A DNA stretch of 64,000 bases from Budorcas taxicolor. Taxonomy: Eukaryota; Chordata; Mammalia; Artiodactyla; Bovidae. The position numbers and the translations under genes are program-made. The notes beneath the pieces were generated by a model that was given only the letters and a program-made list of their open reading frames with translations, did not search any database and was not told where the DNA came from. Positions 1 to 8,427 of this stretch are shown here, piece by piece. The DNA lies in assembly GCF_023091745.1 (NCBI RefSeq), contig NC_068920.1, positions 4,774,001 through 4,838,000 of the forward strand, given 5' to 3'. Numbering within the stretch: the first letter of the stretch is position 1; each line of letters begins with the position of its first letter.

Positions 1-110
1 CCGCCCAGGCTCAGCACAGCACGGAGAGCACCAGGCTTCCCAGGGCCCCGGGCTGTGGTCTGCAGCCCCACACACCCGGAGGCTGACTCCGTGAGCGCCC
101 AGAAGGTGCG

Positions 111-122
111 TGACAGACGTCA
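111..122. other. Dyad TGAC-AGAC-GTCA with CRE-like half (exemplar, A half)
   Basis: An inverted repeat TGAC...GTCA around the palindrome GACGTC. AGACGTCA matches 7 of 8 bases of the CRE/ATF consensus TGACGTCA. It is kept in A halves (o111-122) and B halves (o814-825), so it predates the dimer. No evidence that it is bound; the match may be chance plus homogenization. Confidence 0.5.
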
Positions 123-286
123 TTTCCCTAGTGATCTCCCCACCAGCAGAGACGTGTGCAGGTGGTTGGGGCCTGCCCCTGCGTGTCTGGGCTGCCGCCC
201 ACAGCCTCCGCTCAGGGGAAGCAGCCCCTGTGCCAAGATCTGCAGGAGGCGCGGGGCGTCCCTGCCTGGAAGCCAAGTGCACAGTC

Positions 287-298
287 CGCTTGGAAGCG
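287..298. other. A-half dyad CGCTT-GG-AAGCG (exemplar)
   Basis: Perfect 5-bp arms around GG. The right part resembles the second half of a CENP-B box (TTGGAAGCG), but the essential TTCG on the left is absent. The B half reads GCGGGAAGCG here, so the dyad is A-specific. Unit 7 loses one central G. Confidence 0.5.
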
Positions 299-382
299 AG
301 CCTCCTTGGGAAGAGTCGAGGGAGCCAAGCCGCGTGCAGCTGCAATCCCTGCTTGGGCCGAGCCGAGTGTGCCTCCAGGACG

Positions 383-400
383 GCAGAGCTCCAGCTCTGC
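383..400. other. Conserved dyad GCAGAGCT-CC-AGCTCTGC (exemplar)
   Basis: Perfect 8-bp inverted repeat with a 2-base centre, present in A (o383-400) and B halves (o1084-1101). Units with G384 have one arm mismatch. It could extrude as a short cruciform or form a hairpin in RNA; no function is shown. Confidence 0.6.
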
Positions 401-623
401 TCAGAGGCCGGATCTAGTCAAGTGCCTTGCGCGAGGCTGCTCTGCCCTGGGCGAGACTTGCCCAGGCTTGCCTCGCTGCTAGGCTTGCTGCCCGGGAAGG
501 AGCAGGCTGTGCGATGCTGGGAGAGGCCACTGGCGCCTTCCTGGCCTCAGCTCCACTCCTGCCTTGCCTTTGCATCTAGGCGCCGGGCGTCCTTGGGGAA
601 GGCTTAGGAGCCGGGGGCTTGCA

Positions 624-673
624 CACTGCCAAGCCCTCCAGCAGTGAGGCCTCTCGTAGAGGGGAGGGGAGGG
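624..673. other. B-side structured block: two hairpins plus purine tract (exemplar)
   Basis: CACTGC (624-629) can pair with GCAGTG (641-646). CCTCT-CGT-AGAGG follows at 650-662, then an uninterrupted purine tract with three G-runs at 658-673. The equivalent place in the other half-monomer lacks both perfect hairpins and has a shorter purine run. Unit 6 loses a G in the tract; unit 23 alters the outer pair of the second hairpin. Confidence 0.55.
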
Positions 674-946
674 CAAGTGCAGGTCTCCTCCGGCGGGTGC
701 TTGGCCGCCCAGACTCAGCGCCGCACGGAGAGCACAAGGCTCCCAGGTCCCCTGGCTGTGCTCTGCAGCCCCACACACCCGGAGGCTGACTCCGTGGGCG
801 CCCAGAAGGTGACTGACAGACGTCATGTCCCTAGCGCTCTGCTCCCCAGCAGAGACGTGTGCAGGTGGTGGGGCCTGCCCCTGCGTGTCTGGGCTCCCGC
901 CGGCAGCCCCAGCTCCAGGGAAGCAGCCCCTGAGCCAAGACCTGTA

Positions 947-965
947 GGGGGCGCGGGGCGCCCCC
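947..965. other. B1-half GC hairpin GGGGGCG-CGGGG-CGCCCCC (exemplar)
   Basis: Perfect 7-bp G/C stem with a 5-base loop in B1 and B1s halves. B2 halves have A at o949, which breaks the stem. It is therefore a structural difference between the alternating unit types. Confidence 0.5.
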
Positions 966-1055
966 GCCTGGAAGCCTAGTGCACAGCATGCGGGAAGCGA
1001 GCCTCCTCCGGAGAAGAGGAGTCAGCCCAGCTGCGTGCGTCTGCAATCACTCCTT

Positions 1056-1061
1056 GGGCGG
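1056..1061 (+). other. GC-box GGGCGG in B half (exemplar)
   Basis: One GGGCGG per B half (o1056-1061). The A half has GGGCCG at the same place. Opposite-strand copies (CCGCCC) lie at o1-6 and o195-200, and at o705-710 in B1 halves only. In such GC-rich DNA these matches to the Sp1 core are expected often, so this is a sequence note only. Confidence 0.3.
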
Positions 1062-1405
1062 AGCCCATTGATCCTCCAGTACGGCAGAGCTCCAGCTCTG
1101 CTCAGAGGCCCGATCTGGCAGAGTTGCTGGCGTGAGGCTGCTCTGCCTTGGGCGAGCCTTGCCCAGACTTGCCTCGCTGCTAGGCTTCCTGCCCGGGAAG
1201 GAGCAGGCTGCGCGAGACAGGCAGACGCTCCTGGCGCCTTCCTGGCCTCAGTTCCACTCCTGCCTTGCCTTTGCACCTAGTCCCCAGGCGTCCTTGCGGA
1301 GGGCTTAGGGGCCGGTGGGTTGCACGCTGCCAAGCCCTCCAGCCGTGAGAGCTCTTTCATAGGGAAGGGAACGGCAAGTGCAGGGCTCCTGCAGCGGTCG
1401 CTTGG

Positions 1406-2809
1406 CCGCCCAGACTCAGCACAGCACGGAGAGCACCAGGCTTCCCAGGGCCCCGGGCTGTGGTCTGCAGCCCCACACACCCGGAGGCTGACTCCGTGAG
1501 CGCCCAGAAGGTGCGTGACAGACGTCATTTCCCTAGTGATCTCCCCACCAGCAGAGACGTGTGCAGGTGGTTGGGGCCTGCCCCTGCGTGTCTGGGCTGC
1601 CGCCCACAGCCTCCGCTCAGGGGAAGCAGCCCCTGTGCCAAGATCTGCAGGAGGCGCGGGGCGTCCCTGCCTGGAAGCCAAGTGCACAGTCCGCTTGGAA
1701 GCGAGCCTCCTTGGGAAGAGTCGAGGGAGCCAAGCCGCGTGCAGCTGCAATCCCTGCTTGGGCCGAGCCGAGTGTGCCTCCAGGACGGCAGAGCTCCAGC
1801 TCTGCTCAGAGGCCGGATCTAGTCAAGTGCCTTGCGCGAGGCTGCTCTGCCCTGGGCGAGACTTGCCCAGGCTTGCCTCGCTGCTAGGCTTGCTGCCCGG
1901 GAAGGAGCAGGCTGTGCGATGCTGGGAGAGGCCACTGGCGCCTTCCTGGCCTCAGCTCCACTCCTGCCTTGCCTTTGCATCTAGGCCCCGGGCGTCCTTG
2001 GGGAAGGCTTAGGAGCCGGTGGCTTGCACACTGCCAAGCCCTCCAGCAGTGAGGCCTCTCGTAGAGGGGAGGGGAGGGCAAGTGCAGGGCTCCTCCGGCG
2101 GGTGCTTGGCCGCACAGACTCAGCGCCGCACGGAGAGCACAAGGCTCCCAGGTCCCCTGGCTGTGGTCTGCAGCCCCACTCTCCCGGAGGCTGACTCCGT
2201 GGGCGGCCAGAAGGTGCCTGACAGACGTCATGTCCCTAGCGCTCTGCTCCCCAGCAGAGACGTGTGCAGGTGGTGGGGCCTGCCCCTGCGTGTCTGGGCT
2301 CCCGCCGGCAGCCCCAGCTCCAGGGAAGCAGCCCCTGAGCCAAGACCTGTAGGAGGCGCGGGGCGCCCCCGCCTGGAAGCCTAGTGCACAGCATGCGGGA
2401 AGCGAGCCTCCTCGGGAGAAGAGGAGGCAGCCCAGCTGCGTGCGTCTGCACTCACTCCTTGGGCGGAGCCCAGTGAGCCTCCAGTACGGCAGAGCTCCAG
2501 CTCTGCTCAGAGGCCCGATCTGGCAGAGTTGCTGGCGTGAGGCTGCTCGGCCCTTGGCGAGCCTTGCCCAGACTTGCCTCGCTGCTAGGCTTCCTGCCCG
2601 GGAAGGAGCAGGCTGCGCGAGACAGGCAGAAGCTCCTGGCGCCTTCCTGGCCTCAGCTCCACTCCTGCCTTGCCTTTGCACCTAGTCCCCAGGCGTCCTT
2701 GCGGAGTGCTTAGGGGCCGCTGGGTTGCACGCTGCCAAGCCCTCCAGCCGTGAGAGCTCTGTCATAGGGAAGGGAATGGCAGTGCAGGGCTCCTGCAGCG
2801 GTCGCTTGG
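1406..2809 (+). repeat. Unit 2, Aalpha-B2-G, 1 bp deleted
   Basis: 1,404 bp. Aalpha half joined to a B2 half, a combination absent from the regular HOR. One A is missing at 2780-2781 (GGCAGTGC where other units have GGCAAGTGC). Confidence 0.95.
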
Positions 2810-4214
2810 CCGCCCAGACTCAGCACAGCACGGAGAGCACCAGGCTTCCCAGGGCCCCTGGCTGTGGTCTGCAGCCCCACACACCCGGAGGCTGACTCCG
2901 TGAGCGCCCAGAAGGTGCCTGACAGACGTCATTTCCCTAGTGCTCTCCCCACCGGCAGAGACGTGTGCAGGTGGTTGGGGCCTGCCCCTGCGTGTCTGGG
3001 CTGCCGCCCACAGCCTCCGCTCAGGGGAAGCAGCCCCTGTGCCAAGACCTGCAGGAGGCGCGGGGCGTCCCTGCCTGGAAGCCAAGTGCACAGTCCGCTT
3101 GGAAGCGAGCCTCCTTGGGAAGAGTCGAGGGAGCCAAGCCGCGTGCAGCTGCAATCCCTGCTTGGGCCGAGCCGAGTGTGCCTCCAGGACGGGAGAGCTC
3201 CAGCTCTGCTGAGAGGCCGGATCTAGTCAAGTGCCTTGCGCGAGGCTGCTCTGCCCTGGGCGAGACTTGCCCAGGCTTGCCTCGCTGCTAGGCTTGCTGC
3301 CCGGGAAGGAGCAGGCTGTGCGATGCTGGGAGAGGCCACTGGCGCCTTCCTGGCCTCAGCTCCACTCCTGCCTTGCCTTTGCATCTAGGCGCCGGGCGTC
3401 CTTGGGGAAGGCTTAGGAGCCGGGGGCTTGCACACTGCCAAGCCCTCCAGCAGTGAGGCCTCTCGTAGAGGGGAGGGGAGGGCAAGTGCAGGTCTCCTCC
3501 GGCGGGTGCTTGGCCGCCCAGACTCAGCGCCGCACGGAGAGCACAAGGCTCCCAGGTCCCCTGGCTGTGCTCTGCAGCCCCACACACCCGGAGGCTGACT
3601 CCGTGGGCGCCCAGAAGGTGACTGACAGACGTCATGTCCCTAGCGCTCTGCTCCCCAGCAGAGACGTGTGCAGGTGGTGGAGCCTGCCCCTGCGTGTCTG
3701 GGCTCCCGCCGGCAGCCCCAGCTCCAGGGAAGCAGCCCCTGAGCCAAGACCTGTAGGGGGCGCGGGGCGCCCCCGCCTGGAAGCCTAGTGCACAGCATGC
3801 GGGAAGCGAGCCTCCTCCGGAGAAGAGGAGTCAGCCCAGCTGCGTGCGTCTGCAATCACTCCTTGGGCGGAGCCCATTGATCCTCCAGTACGGCAGAGCT
3901 CCAGCTCTGCTCAGAGGCCCGATCTGGCAGAGTTGCTGGCGTGAGGCTGCTCGGCCCTTGGCGAGCCTTGCCCAGACTTGCCTCGCTGCTAGGCTTCCTG
4001 CCCGGGAAGGAGCAGGCTGCGCGAGACAGGCAGACGCTCCTGGCGCCTTCCTGGCCTCAGTTCCACTCCTGCCTTGCCTTTGCACCTAGTCCCCAGGCGT
4101 CCTTGCGGAGGGCTTAGGGGCCGGTGGGTTGCACGCTGCCAAGCCCTCCAGCCGTGAGAGCTCTTTCATAGGGAAGGGAACGGCAAGTGCAGGGCTCCTG
4201 CAGCGGTCGCTTGG
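2810..4214 (+). repeat. Unit 3, Agamma-B1s-T
   Basis: 1,405 bp. Agamma with G384 and G402; B half is B1s (A872 at 3681; CTCGGCCCTTGG at the o1144 region). T-tail. Confidence 0.95.
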
Positions 4215-5619
4215 CCGCCCAGACTCAGCACAGCACGGAGAGCACCAGGCTTCCCAGGGCCCCGGGCTGTGGTCTGCAGCCCCACACACCCGGAGGCTGA
4301 CTCCGTGAGCGCCCAGAAGGTGCGTGACAGACGTCATTTCCCTAGTGATCTCCCCACCAGCAGAGACGTGTGCAGGTGGTTGGGGCCTGCCCCTGCGTGT
4401 CTGGGCTGCCGCCCACAGCCTCCGCTCAGGGGAAGCAGCCCCTGTGCCAAGATCTGCAGGAGGCGCGGGGCGTCCCTGCCTGGAAGCCAAGTGCACAGTC
4501 CGCTTGGAAGCGAGCCTCCTTGGGAAGAGTCGAGGGAGCCAAGCCGCGTGCAGCTGCAATCCCTGCTTGGGCCGAGCCGAGTGTGCCTCCAGGACGGCAG
4601 AGCTCCAGCTCTGCTCAGAGGCCGGATCTAGTCAAGTGCCTTGCGCGAGGCTGCTCTGCCCTGGGCGAGACTTGCCCAGGCTTGCCTCGCTGCTAGGCTT
4701 GCTGCCCGGGAAGGAGCAGGCTGTGCGATGCTGGGAGAGGCCACTGGCGCCTTCCTGGCCTCAGCTCCACTCCTGCCTTGCCTTTGCATCTAGGCCCCGG
4801 GCGTCCTTGGGGAAGGCTTAGGAGCCGGTGGCTTGCACACTGCCAAGCCCTCCAGCAGTGAGGCCTCTCGTAGAGGGGAGGGGAGGGCAAGTGCAGGGCT
4901 CCTCCGGCGGGTGCTTGGCCGCACAGACTCAGCGCCGCACGGAGAGCACAAGGCTCCCAGGTCCCCTGGCTGTGGTCTGCAGCCCCACTCTCCCGGAGGC
5001 TGACTCCGTGGGCGGCCAGAAGGTGCCTGACAGACGTCATGTCCCTAGCGCTCTGCTCCCCAGCAGAGACGTGTGCAGGTGGTGGGGCCTGCCCCTGCGT
5101 GTCTGGGCTCCCGCCGGCAGCCCCAGCTCCAGGGAAGCAGCCCCTGAGCCAAGACCTGTAGGAGGCGCGGGGCGCCCCCGCCTGGAAGCCTAGTGCACAG
5201 CATGCGGGAAGCGAGCCTCCTCGGGAGAAGAGGAGGCAGCCCAGCTGCGTGCGTCTGCACTCACTCCTTGGGCGGAGCCCAGTGAGCCTCCAGTACGGCA
5301 GAGCTCCAGCTCTGCTCAGAGGCCCGATCTGGCAGAGTTGCTGGCGTGAGGCTGCTCGGCCCTTGGCGAGCCTTGCCCAGACTTGCCTCGCTGCTAGGCT
5401 TCCTGCCCGGGAAGGAGCAGGCTGCGCGAGACAGGCAGAAGCTCCTGGCGCCTTCCTGGCCTCAGCTCCACTCCTGCCTTGCCTTTGCACCTAGTCCCCA
5501 GGCGTCCTTGCGGAGTGCTTAGGGGCCGCTGGGTTGCACGCTGCCAAGCCCTCCAGCCGTGAGAGCTCTGTCATAGGGAAGGGAATGGCAAGTGCAGGGC
5601 TCCTGCAGCGGTCGCTTTG
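4215..5619 (+). repeat. Unit 4, Aalpha-B2-G, rare T at 5618
   Basis: 1,405 bp. Same chimeric class as unit 2. The end reads CGCTTTGCC instead of CGCTTGGCC (T at 5618), a variant shared only with units 41 and 45. Confidence 0.95.
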
Positions 5620-7024
5620 CCGCCCAGACTCAGCACAGCACGGAGAGCACCAGGCTTCCCAGGGCCCCTGGCTGTGGTCTGCAGCCCCACACACCCGGAG
5701 GCTGACTCCGTGAGCGCCCAGAAGGTGCCTGACAGACGTCATTTCCCTAGTGCTCTCCCCACCGGCAGAGACGTGTGCAGGTGGTTGGGGCCTGCCCTGC
5801 GTGTCTGGGCTGCCGCCCACAGCCTCCGCTCAGGGGAAGCAGCCCCTGTGCCAAGACCTGCAGGAGGCGCGGGGCGTCCCTGCCTGGAAGCCAAGTGCAC
5901 AGTCCGCTTGGAAGCGAGCCTCCTTGGGAAGAGTCGAGGGAGCCAAGCCGCGTGCAGCTGCAATCCCTGCTTGGGCCGAGCCGAGTGTGCCTCCAGGACG
6001 GCAGAGCTCCAGCTCTGCTCAGAGGCCGGATCTAGTCAAGTGCCTTGCGCGAGGCTGCTCTGCCCTGGGCGAGACTTGCCCAGGCTTGCCTCGCTGCTAG
6101 GCTTGCTGCCCGGGAAGGAGCAGGCTGTGCGATGCTGGGAGAGGCCACTGGCGCCTTCCTGGCCTCAGCTCCACTCCTGCCTTGCCTTTGCATCTAGGCG
6201 CCGGGCGTCCTTGGGGAAGGCTTAGGAGCCGGGGGCTTGCACACTGCCAAGCCCTCCAGCAGTGAGGCCTCTCGTAGAGGGGAGGGGAGGGCAAGTGCAG
6301 GTCTCCTCCGGCGGGTGCTTGGCCGCCCAGACTCAGCGCCGCACGGAGAGCACAAGGCTCCCAGGTCCCCTGGCTGTGCTCTGCAGCCCCACACACCCGG
6401 AGGCTGACTCCGTGGGCGCCCAGAAGGTGACTGACAGACGTCATGTCCCTAGCGCTCTGCTCCCCAGCAGAGACGTGTGCAGGTGGTGGGGCCTGCCCCT
6501 GCGTGTCTGGGCTCCCGCCGGCAGCCCCAGCTCCAGGGAAGCAGCCCCTGAGCCAAGACCTGTAGGGGGCGCGGGGCGCCCCCGCCTGGAAGCCTAGTGC
6601 ACAGCATGCGGGAAGCGAGCCTCCTCCGGAGAAGAGGAGTCAGCCCAGCTGCGTGCGTCTGCAATCACTCCTTGGGCGGAGCCCATTGATCCTCCAGTAC
6701 GGCAGAGCTCCAGCTCTGCTCAGAGGCCCGATCTGGCAGAGTTGCTGGCGTGAGGCTGCTCTGCCTTGGGCGAGCCTTGCCCAGACTTGCCTCGCTGCTA
6801 GGCTTCCTGCCCGGGAAGGAGCAGGCTGCGCGAGACAGGCAGACGCTCCTGGCGCCTTCCTGGCCTCAGTTCCACTCCTGCCTTGCCTTTGCACCTAGTC
6901 CCCAGGCGTCCTTGCGGAGGGCTTAGGGGCCGGTGGGTTTGCCCGCTGCCAAGCCCTCCAGCCGTGAGAGCTCTGTCATAGGGAAGGGAATGGCAAGTGC
7001 AGGGCTCCTGCAGCGGTCGCTTGG
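5620..7024 (+). repeat. Unit 5, Agamma-B1-G, right-type, two compensating indels
   Basis: 1,405 bp because a C lost at 5795-5797 is offset by a T gained at 6938-6940. B1 half with C1324-type tail and G-tail, like units 26 onward. Confidence 0.95.
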
Positions 7025-8427
7025 CCGCCCAGGCTCAGCACAGCACGGAGAGCACCAGGCTTCCCAGGGCCCCGGGCTGTGGTCTGCAGCCCCACACACC
7101 CGGAGGCTGACTCCGTGAGCGCCCAGAAGGTGCCTGACAGACGTCATTTCCCTAGTGCTCTCCCCACCGGCAGAGACGTGTGCAGGTGGTTGGGGCCTGC
7201 CCCTGCGTGTCTGGGCTGCCGCCCACAGCCTCCGCTCAGGGAAGCAGCCCCTGTGCCAAGACCTGCAGGAGGCGCGGGGCGTCCCTGCCTGGAAGCCAAG
7301 TGCACAGTCCGCTTGGAAGCGAGCCTCCTTGGGAAGAGTCGAGGGAGCCAAGCCGCGTGCAGCTGCAATCCCTGCTTGGGCCGAGCCGAGTGTGCCTCCA
7401 GGACGGCAGAGCTCCAGCTCTGCTCAGAGGCCGGATCTAGTCAAGTGCCTTGCGCGAGGCTGCTCTGCCCTGGGCGAGACTTGCCCAGGCTTGCCTCGCT
7501 GCTAGGCTTGCTGCCCGGGAAGGAGCAGGCTGTGCGATGCTGGGAGAGGCCACTGGCGCCTTCCTGGCCTCAGCTCCACTCCTGCCTTGCCTTTGCATCT
7601 AGGCGCCGGGCGTCCTTGGGGAAGGCTTAGGAGCCGGGGGCTTGCACACTGCCAAGCCCTCCAGCAGTGAGGCCTCTCGTAGAGGGGAGGGAGGGCAAGT
7701 GCAGGTCTCCTCCGGCGGGTGCTTGGCCGCCCAGACTCAGCGCCGCACGGAGAGCACAAGGCTCCCAGGTCCCCTGGCTGTGCTCTGCAGCCCCACACAC
7801 CCGGAGGCTGACTCCGTGGGCGCCCAGAAGGTGACTGACAGACGTCATGTCCCTAGCGCTCTGCTCCCCAGCAGAGACGTGTGCAGGTGGTGGGGCCTGC
7901 CCCTGCGTGTCTGGGCTCCCGCCGGCAGCCCCAGCTCCAGGGAAGCAGCCCCTGAGCCAAGACCTGTAGGGGGCGCGGGGCGCCCCCGCCTGGAAGCCTA
8001 GTGCACAGCATGCGGGAAGCGAGCCTCCTCCGGAGAAGAGGAGTCAGCCCAGCTGCGTGCGTCTGCAATCACTCCTTGGGCGGAGCCCATTGATCCTCCA
8101 GTACGGCAGAGCTCCAGCTCTGCTCAGAGGCCCGATCTGGCAGAGTTGCTGGCGTGAGGCTGCTCTGCCTTGGGCGAGCCTTGCCCAGACTTGCCTCGCT
8201 GCTAGGCTTCCTGCCCGGGAAGGAGCAGGCTGCGCGAGACAGGCAGACGCTCCTGGCGCCTTCCTGGCCTCAGTTCCACTCCTGCCTTGCCTTTGCACCT
8301 AGTCCCCAGGCGTCCTTGCGGAGGGCTTAGGGGCCGGTGGGTTGCCCGCTGCCAAGCCCTCCAGCCGTGAGAGCTCTGTCATAGGGAAGGGAATGGCAAG
8401 TGCAGGGCTCCTGCAGCGGTCGCTTGG
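7025..8427 (+). repeat. Unit 6, Agamma-B1-G, right-type, 2 bp deleted
   Basis: 1,403 bp. One G is missing at 7239-7241 and one at 7689-7691, the second inside the purine tract of the B half. Confidence 0.95.

Larger units (their letters stand above)
1..704 (+). repeat. Exemplar half-monomer A (unit 1)
   Basis: First half of the dimeric unit, 704 bp in this phase. It aligns along its whole length with the B half that follows, with many substitutions and a few 1-bp gaps. A-specific landmarks are the dyad CGCTT-GG-AAGCG at 287-298 and a CCGCCC at 195-200. Main variable sites across the window are o9 (G/A), o50 (G/T), o96 (all four bases), o110 (G/C), o124 (T/A), o134 (A/C), o145 (A/G), o234 (C/G), o239 (T/C), o384 (C/G), o402 (C/G) and o582 (G/C). 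The exemplar is class Aalpha. Confidence 0.93.
1..1405 (+). repeat. Unit 1, Aalpha-B1-T
   Basis: 1,405 bp. Middle-type. G9, G50, G110, A134, T239; B1 half; T1356/C1372 tail. Cut by the window start only because of the chosen phase. Confidence 0.95.
705..1405 (+). repeat. Exemplar half-monomer B (unit 1, class B1, T-tail)
   Basis: Second half of the dimeric unit, 701 bp in this phase. Shared landmarks such as the GACGTC palindrome lie 703 bp after the A copy (116-121 and 819-824), and the next A copy follows 702 bp later. B-specific features are a GGGCGG box at 1056-1061 and a G/C hairpin at 947-965. The last ~50 bp carry the T-tail (T1356, C1372). B1 and B2 versions differ at about 20 linked sites and alternate along the array. 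Confidence 0.93.
1..5619 (+). repeat. Block M1: middle-type units 1-4, shuffled order
   Basis: Unit classes in order are Aalpha-B1-T, Aalpha-B2-G, Agamma-B1s-T and Aalpha-B2-G. All half-monomer types also occur in units 8-22, but the combinations Aalpha-B2 (units 2 and 4) do not occur there, so the regular three-unit order is broken. One single-base deletion lies at 2780-2781. Confidence 0.8.

Noticed and set aside
140..147. CCACCAGC, the complement of the bacterial Chi octamer, in Aalpha and Abeta halves
   Set aside because: Chi acts with RecBCD in enteric bacteria. An 8-base match in a probable mammalian satellite is not evidence of recombination activity, and Agamma halves lack it.
287..303. 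CENP-B box-like sequence in the A half
   Set aside because: Only the right half (TTGGAAGCG) matches; the TTCG core is missing and the following GGG is changed to AG.
425..490. Short internal CTTGC repeats suggesting a ~31-bp ancestral subrepeat
   Set aside because: Four CTTGC pentamers occur, but at irregular spacing (31, 10 and 17 bases). No regular subrepeat is visible by eye across the 702-bp monomer.
658..673. G-quadruplex in the B-side purine tract
   Set aside because: Only three G-runs of three or more lie close together. The next run is about 20 bases away, so the usual four-run pattern with short loops is not met. Noted only as a purine tract.
1056..1061. Sp1-type promoter from GC boxes
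   Set aside because: GGGCGG and CCGCCC are expected often in two-thirds GC sequence, and no TATA, initiator or downstream gene supports a promoter.
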